Source: Brachycybe producta | Taxonomy: Eukaryota > Arthropoda > Diplopoda > Playtdesmida > Andrognathidae | DNA length: 64,000 bases | Reading direction: 5' to 3' | NCBI GenBank assembly: GCA_036925085.1 | Contig: JAUPFP010000002.1 | Location: 5,622,390 to 5,686,389, forward strand | In this document: positions 57,969-64,000 of the stretch, piece by piece | Numbering within the stretch: the stretch's first letter is position 1 | Layout of the letters: each line of letters starts with the position of its first letter | The notes under the pieces: model-generated | Seen by the model: only the letters and a program-made list of their open reading frames with translations | What the model was told of the DNA's origin: nothing | Database searches by the model: none | Program-made: the position numbers and the translations under genes

Positions 57969-58782
57969 GGGGGCAGTGGCGTAGGCAGGGGGTGTCCATG
58001 GGTCCGGAGACCCCCCCTCCTAAAATTTTATCTACATGCCAAAAAGTGCTGTGTTTACATTTGATAATTTTTTCTCTTATTTTTTTCTCTCTTAACCTGT
58101 ACCTTCAGCACTCATTTTATGTCCCGCCACCATGATACATCTATCATGGTGGCGGGACATAAAATGAGTTCTGAAGGTACTCAACTAAGCAACTTTTAAG
58201 CTAGACTATGGCGTGCAGTGCTGTGCCACTCCGAACCGCCATGTCAAACATTCCATCTGAGAAACATGCCGGCACAACTCTGCCACTTAATGAAGACAAC
58301 TTAAACGCTTACACTTCACAATACAAATGAACACGTGCGATTGTTTACAACAAGGCACACTGGCAAACGAAGACACCCGAGTGGTGTCTGAATATCACTA
58401 GAGTACGCTTTTCTTCTGGTTCCTTCTGTCTACCCCCACACAGGCGCATCACTGTACTGTTTTTTTGCTACGGCAAAAGAAAGAAAAAATACTTCTTGGC
58501 TCTTCTCAGACTTCTTGCATGGAAGTTCTGCAAGCCAGTTTTGCATGTCGCAGCATGCCGCCTTGTAGCAGACGTTGCACCATTTGATTTCATATGATGC
58601 GTACAGGAATATTAGTTTAATGCCCAAACCGCCCGAAGGCTTTAGGGCGAACAATGGAAAGTTCTTCTTGGCGGGCACGGCACAGCACTGTGCGTCAGTG
58701 GGCAACTAGCTTTATTTTGAAGAAAAAATTTCGGACTCCCCCCCCCCAATAACAAAAATCCTGGCTACGCCACTGAGTGGGG
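57969..58782. mobile_element. hAT-like element with CAGTGGCGTAG ends
   Basis: About 810 bp with ends CAGTGGCGTAGGCAGG and CCTGGCTACGCCACTG; flanks TGTGGGGG and AGTGGGGG give a 7-of-8 duplication. CAGTGGCGTAG termini with 8-bp duplications are a widespread animal hAT-like pattern. A perfect hairpin lies at 58099-58180. The minus frame 58430-58705 is Cys- and Lys-rich and not assignable. Confidence 0.7.
58099..58180. repeat. Hairpin with about 40-bp arms
   Basis: GTACCTTCAGCACTCATTTT plus ATGTCCCGCCACCATGATA pairs with TATCATGGTGGCGGGACAT plus AAAATGAGTTCTGAAGGTAC. The loop is about four bases and there is a single mismatch. Confidence 0.93.
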
Positions 58783-58850
58783 GCCGTGTTTTTTTATATA
58801 TGTTTTACGAGGAGAGTGGAGCCTGGGTAGGACGACATATACAGTATATC

Positions 58851-59167
58851 AAGCATGCCAAACTCAAAGGCTAACTCGGGCCAAATAAACAAGGTCTAAG
58901 TTTATGTGAGCCGCAAAAAAAAAACTGCAATTTTTACAGAAACGTAGGTTTATTTCGAAAAGTACAGTAGAAAAAAGAACAAGGACAATGGTAAAGTTAA
59001 TGATTTCTTCCTTACACTTGGTATCTCTTCTCCGTTACAATCTTTCCTCCTTGTTCCCAGTGATTACGTTCAAAACTGACCCAAGTTGAATGTCAGTAAT
59101 CCTGGATCTGACAGGGGCTGGGCCGCAAAGGTATTCGTTGTGGGCTGCGAGTTTGACATGCTTGCAG
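58851..59167. mobile_element. hAT-like MITE with exact 8-bp duplication
   Basis: 317 bp, left AAGCATGCCAAACTC, right GAGTTTGACATGCTTGCAG, flanked by AGTATATC at 58843-58850 and 59168-59175. The left end lacks the last few bases of the repeat. Non-coding. Confidence 0.7.
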
Positions 59168-60154
59168 AGTATATCAATCAGTTGAACAACCAGCGCCATT
59201 GAATCCATTTTACAAGACTGTGCACAATTTATGTAATCATTGATTCATGGTGTTAACTGAGAAGTTGCCATACTGTAACATGATTTTCTCCTCTTTTTTA
59301 GTCAACTGACTAAACTGGAAACAGATCCGAAAGGTATGTTTTCAATTAGCCTCATGAGTACACTGTATACATAAATCGGTAAGATGACTAAAAATGTTAC
59401 AAAACGGAGCTCTGATTGCATGTGCCAGCTCCAAGAGCAAAGATATTTGTTGTTTCATAAAAAAAAATGCGCACAAAGGGGGAAAAATAACAGTCAGTGC
59501 TCAAATAGGTAAGAAAAAAACGCCCCCCCCCCCCTCTTTTCCCCCTGGAAGACAACATTAAATATACATTTGTTAATATGGATACAATATGTTGTAGCGA
59601 AAATGCAAAAAAATCATTGCATAAATGTATCCGAACTCCTGTATAGTTTGAAATAAATGTTTATAAAATCATGAGTGCAAGTGAAGAGCTTTTTTTTTTT
59701 TTTCTCTTCAAAATGTCACATGTCCATTTACTTAAATTTTTCAGGAAATGAAAAAAACCAAACAAAAACAAATCCTAAATTTAAGAGAGGTGCAAATGTT
59801 TAATGAGTGTCGCATTTTGGGTATTGAGGTATTGATTTTTGGGGGGGTAGTTTTACAATTCATGGAATAATCAACGATTTTTTAGTATGAGTTTTAATGG
59901 ACATTTTTACGTTTTGATAAATACTGATGTCTGCTTGACTGTGAGGGCGTCCGGTCTGTATGAATTCCAGGGTCTTGCAGAGTAGAACTGGTGGTACTTA
60001 CTTATTGGTAACTTGAGATATACTACCCAAATAACCAGGGATGGCGATTTGAAAAAATATGAATTCCGATTTCGAGAAGTGATTATTATCAATCCAATAT
60101 ACTTTTTTTTATTTTTCGAATAAACAAATTTAAGAAATTATTATATATATAATA

Positions 60155-60551
60155 TCCCAGGTCTGTGTGTGTGTGTGTGTGTGTGTGTGGAGTAACACAA
60201 ACCATTGAAGCACGTCGGAATTTATATAAATTTGAATAAATGAACCGGTTTTTTTTTTCTCAAGGTCAACTATATGTTGAACTCTTCATTTGGAAAGTGT
60301 AGAAGGGGGGGGAGAGAGAGAAAAGTGGGAGGGGGTGAGGGGACAAGTTTGAAAAGTGTAGAAGGGGAGACAGAAAAGTGGGAGGGGGTGAGGGGACAAG
60401 TTTGGAAAGTGTAGAAGAGGAGTGAGAGATAAAAGTGGTAGGGGGTGACTGAAATTGAAATGAAATGAGTAAAAAAAGGAAAAAACGACGCGCATGCGCA
60501 CAATTGCCTGTGAATTTAACTCCCGTCATTTATGACGGGTTACCCCACTAG
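60155..60551 (+). mobile_element. Helitron-like element, family B copy 2
   Basis: 397 bp, begins TCCCAGGTCTGTGTG after A and ends CCCGTCATTTATGACGGG, TTACCCCA, CTAG before T. That is a 5' TC, a subterminal hairpin about 8 bases before the end, and CTAG/T, the full Helitron terminal pattern. It also carries an internal duplication of GACAAGTTTGGAAAGTGTAG-type units. Copy 1 at 3581-3827 lacks the hairpin. Non-autonomous. Confidence 0.8.
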
Positions 60552-61640
60552 TTTTTAAAATATTAAAACTTTCTATCGGACAAAAATGACGCAAGCTGAA
60601 AATTTTAGTTAAACCTTCTGACATCCGAAACTTCCAAGTCACAGTGGTGGCAACTATACCCAAGTAGAAATTTATAGTTGGGCCAATGTTGTATTAAACA
60701 TTGGAGAATTTGTGGATATATACTTGGGGGGGGGGGAACCGTTGGTTCCCACCGTCTTTATGACTCGTTGGACACCAAGCTTTAGACGGTTGGAAAAACG
60801 TTGGTTCCATAAGTTAGCTGTGTGATTTTAGACGGTTGTGCCATACATTGACTTGTATTCATTCAGTTATGCTACAGAATTCACTATAGTTGAGCTACTT
60901 AATGTGTATGTTATACGCTTGTATATCCTGGTTGTGACTTCATTATGGAAATGAATTCAAACACACAAAGGAAAGATTTGTGGGTTTTTTTTTTCCATCT
61001 CTAAATGTTACTTTAATATATTAAAAGTTGAAATGAAATTATGGTTTTAGCAACGAGCTGTTTATTTTTTCTTCTCGTTTATTCCAGATAATTACAAGCT
61101 GAGCTCTTTCTACTTTATTCAATTTATCTTTTTAAGTTCTTTTTTTTTGGTGTTCGAAAAATACTGAAGAGTTCGAACTCTGAATTGCTTTCGAATTAAT
61201 GACTTTTTTTTGGGGGGTTGGGGGCATTTTCTTTTCTTTACAAGCTTTTATTTATTGTTCATTTGCATTGGACTTGTATTTCTCCCATTTTAACCAACTT
61301 CCTCAAATAATGGCCTAGAGAGCTAACATTTTCTACACTGCTGCATGCTGCAGCCTCTACTAGTGCGTCCTGTTAATCTTATGAAATTTTGACGGAGGAT
61401 CCTCGAATGATTTGTCCAGGATCGGCCGTTACAGGAGGAAGAGAGGGAGGGTACACCTTATATACTTAAATATGACTTATTTACTTGTTTCTCTTTTTAT
61501 TTGGATTTCTTACATCAATTCCATATAAATCTGCTCTAATTACATAATTCATTCTAACATTTTGTTGGTCGACTTTTAAAGAATTTCTTAAATCTCAGCT
61601 TTTGTCTTGAAATTGTAATAAAAGTAGGAGAGAATAGACC
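60552..61640. other. No gene seen
   Basis: AT-rich with a G run near 60727 and poly-T tracts. Partial TTGGGCCAATGTTG words resemble words near 45200-45430, but no clean element could be bounded. Confidence 0.4.
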
Positions 61641-61643
61641 TGA

Positions 61644-61964
61644 ACCTTGTACACACACACATGAGTTAAATGAATTCAAATTAAATGTGTTTAGGTGAAT
61701 TATACGGAATCCAGTTAAGGACATGAACACCAAATAAAAATTGACTTTAATTATTAATATTTTAAATTGAAAATATAAAATCAATTATTTTGTGTCAATA
61801 GTTTATATATTTAAGTAAATTAACTCAATATTTTCAGATTATTAACTGAATAAATTGAATTCGACATATTGTTTGTTTGCCCTTCACAGAGGGGCTCCAT
61901 AGAACACGTTTATTATTTAAATGCATTTAAATTATCAGGTGTGTACTAGGCGAGGTACTAGGTA
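61644..61964 (-). mobile_element. Harbinger-like MITE, family H3 copy 3 (reverse)
   Basis: Reverse orientation, ACCTTGTACACACACACAT to GTACTAGGTA with TAA to the right. A small duplication of the terminal word (GTACTAGGCGAGGTACTAGG) is present at its end. Confidence 0.75.
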
Positions 61965-62048
61965 TAATAGACCAGTGTCGAAAATCAATTGCTCAGACAC
62001 CATCTTAATTTCTTGTTTAATTTCTAAATATAAAGGCTGGTACTGTTA

Positions 62049-62351
62049 TACCTAGTACACACCTGATAATTTAAATGCATTTAAATAATAAACGTGTTGT
62101 ATGGAGCCCTGTGAAGGACAAACAAACAATATGTCGTTGAATTCAATTTATTCAGTTAATAATCTCAAACTATTGAGTTAATACTTAAATATAATTATAT
62201 AAACTATTGACGAAATATTGATTTAGTATTTCAATTTAAAATATTAATAATAAAGTCAATTTTTATTTGGTGTTCATGTCCTTAACTGGATTCCACGTAT
62301 AATTCACCTAAACACATTTAAAATTCATTTAACTCGTGTGTGTACAAGGTA
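62049..62351 (+). mobile_element. Harbinger-like MITE, family H3 copy 4
   Basis: 303 bp, TACCTAGTACACACCTGATA to GTGTGTACAAGGTA, TTA at 62046-62048 and 62352-62354. It faces copy 3 with 84 bp between them. Confidence 0.87.
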
Positions 62352-62465
62352 TTACAATGAAGTCCAAAGACACTATACTGAAACCGTGGTCCAAACAACA
62401 TTTAATTCTAAATATAATAAAAATATCGAACTTGATTTTGATGATTTGCCAAGTGTAAATTGTCA

Positions 62466-62526
62466 CTCTCCCCTCCTTCCCTCCCTCCCTCCCTTCCCTC
62501 CCTCCCTCCCTTCCCTCCCTCCCTCT
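62466..62526 (+). repeat. (CCCT)n pyrimidine tract
   Basis: CCCTCCCTCCCTTCCCTCCC-type run; the complementary strand is G-rich and could stack as G-quadruplexes. A (CT)n run follows at 62673-62722. Confidence 0.9.
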
Positions 62527-62674
62527 ATCCAATCTCTAGAGGTTTTCTCTAGTCGTCGTCTTCAAAACTATTCTCATTTATTTAACTTTTGCTTAATCTC
62601 TATAAATATTCATGTAAACAGCCATTTTCGTGTTCAGATTCAAATTGAGTGAATACATTAAGTTGCTCTCTCAT

Positions 62675-62705
<31 letters not shown>

Positions 62706-63419
62706 TTCTCTCTCTTTCTCTCTTTATAAAGATACATTAAGAACTCAGGATTTTTTTTTATTTCGTTGTTGGAGATATGTTTTTAAATTTGGATGTTTGC
62801 GTTTCTATAATAAGGACAAGAAGAAGAAAAAAAGGTTCAAAATATACTAGTAAAAAAAATGACGAGATGAAAGAACATTCTTTATAAGGAACGAGAGTGA
62901 GAAAAACATAAAAATTGAACTGGAATTCAACGTTTTAAATCCATTTTACGACAGTTGGCTTTAGACCCAATAGTTAAATGGAATTACTGTACAGGGTTGG
63001 CATAAAATCTCTTATGTTAGCTTCTTAGGTAGAGATTAGGCGTGTTTCTTTCTGCACTTGTGGTCGGACCATTTAGTTGAACCATTGACCATTTTAGACC
63101 TGCAGAAAAAGCCAGTATGGTTAGGTTTATGGTTGAGAGTATCATGTTTTATCATGGCACCACTTTATAGACAAGCAACATGGCCGAAGACATATTGACA
63201 ATATGGCTACTTTTAGTCTTCATAAGCACCCTTATCACTAGTTGTCGCCATATTTAAAAAAATACAATCATAACCATCTTTGTTTGGTGGTTTTGTGCTT
63301 GTATTGGTAATCAGCCATTGCAGACAAATACGTATCTGCTTGTGATTATGAATAGTTCAACCCTAAGTGCAGAAGATGAAAAAACATGCCTGTGATCTGC
63401 GTTGCAGCCTTCTCGAAGT

Positions 63420-63780
63420 CTTGACTCTTAAGGTTGACCCAACCTAGACCGGCCCGAATCGGTTCGGACAGGTTAGCCAATTTTTAGGCTATTTCTGGGC
63501 AGGTCGTTTAATTTCTAGGCAGGTAAGGGTAGGTGAGCGGGGTACCCTCTACTAAAAACCATTACCTGCCTAAAAAAAAAAAGCTAACCTGCCCTGTAAA
63601 AAATGTCAAAAAATTTCTACAAATGCGGAATTTTTTTTTCCCCCAGGGCAGAGGTAATGTTTCGGTTTAGTAGTTGGTACCCCAACCTGCCCTCAAATAG
63701 CCCCTAAATGCCCAGAAAATATGACGACCTGCCCAGAAATAGTCTAAAAATAATCTAACCGCTGCCCGACCTTGCTTTTT
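63420..63780. repeat. Palindromic transposon-like block upstream of the exon 1 donor
   Basis: GGCTATTTCTGGGCAGGTCG pairs with CGACCTGCCCAGAAATAG; GGTAATGTTTCGG and ACCTGCC words are repeated on both sides. It lies about 90-450 bp into the long globin intron. Ends were not fixed. Confidence 0.55.
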
Positions 63781-63867
63781 AGTATTATTGCCCATGCGCG
63801 ATATAGGCATACATATTGGCTGTCAAATGTGCATCACAAATATAAAAACAACATGATGATTACTTAC

Positions 63868-64000
63868 TCTATGAACATGGTAACGCCCGTTTGTTCCATA
63901 GCTCTTGCAATCCCTTTCCATGATTTTCCGATACTGAAACGTTGCCTCGCCGTAAGTGGTAACCTGGGATCGACAGGAGCCGGTGGTGGAATTGCCGGTA
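63868..64000 (-). CDS. Globin gene, first visible coding exon (partial, continues past the window edge)
   Basis: Read on the minus strand, this encodes a proline-rich leader (PAIPPPAPVDPRLP) and then the A-B helix segment LTARQRFSIGKSWKG followed by IARAMEQTGVTMFI. The Trp of SWKGI and the Phe of TMFIELF (B10-like) match the start of neuroglobin/globin-X-type globins. The exon ends in ATA GA before GTAAGT, so codon GA+A (Glu) is split after its second base, the classic B12.2 phase-2 globin intron. The next exon, 47434-47665, completes the codon in frame. The true start and any upstream exon lie beyond base 64000. The leader before the A helix is longer than in vertebrate neuroglobin. Globin identity is near certain; the subfamily is inferred. 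Confidence 0.9.

Larger units (their letters stand above)
47666..63867 (-). other. Globin intron at B12.2, about 16.2 kb
   Basis: This intron is defined by the GTAAGT donor at 63867 and the TTTTCAG acceptor at 47666. It is filled with tandem arrays, a Helitron and at least eight MITE or hAT copies annotated separately. Parts of 49800-50500, 52570-53500, 55120-57900 and 59200-60100 hold only AT-rich sequence and short simple repeats that I cannot assign. A skipped small exon cannot be excluded, but exons 1 and 2 join in frame and align to globins without a gap. Confidence 0.75.

Overview
This window is AT-rich, repeat-dense nuclear DNA from an animal, most likely an invertebrate metazoan. The reasons are spliced coding exons with GT/AG borders, a globin gene with the two ancestral animal globin introns, non-LTR (LINE) fragments of CR1/L2 type, and many non-autonomous DNA transposons. 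I cannot fix the phylum. No rRNA, intact tRNA, CRISPR array or prokaryotic-style operon is visible.

The only host gene I can defend is one globin on the minus strand. Exon 1 runs off the right edge (63868-64000), exon 2 is 47434-47665, and the last exon with its stop is 45933-46118, followed by an AATAAA signal. The introns fall at B12.2 (phase 2) and G7.0 (phase 0). The first is about 16.2 kb and holds roughly a quarter of the window, including minisatellites, MITEs, LINE pieces and a Helitron. The N-terminus and promoter lie beyond base 64000.

The rest is transposons and satellites. (a) At least a dozen PIF/Harbinger-like elements have TAA or TTA target duplications, for example 823-1246, 14448-14879/17390-17790, 31459-31900, 38418-38846 and 40658-41408. 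(b) hAT-like elements have 8-bp duplications (3317-3966, 11984-12301, 57969-58782, 58851-59167). (c) A palindromic family with TIR ACAGGCAATTAGAAATC and 8-9-bp duplications occurs five times. (d) Helitron-like elements end in a hairpin plus CTAG before T (3581-3827, 60155-60551, and 3' ends at 561, 15089 and 48719). (e) There are fragments of a mariner transposase, several LINE 3' ends and a fossil LTR.

Long tandem arrays are prominent: a 2.5-kb array of 33-bp units (about 19405-21925), a near-perfect 30-bp alternating purine/pyrimidine array (36107-36560), a 30-bp CCCTAAA-containing array (48000-48515), a roughly 120-bp array (23660-24370) interrupted by a palindrome with a hammerhead-like core, and a 1.1-kb compound palindrome at 4703-5810. 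Genes do not act together here. The regional story is a small globin gene stretched by transposon-laden introns, next to a long gene-poor repeat landscape.
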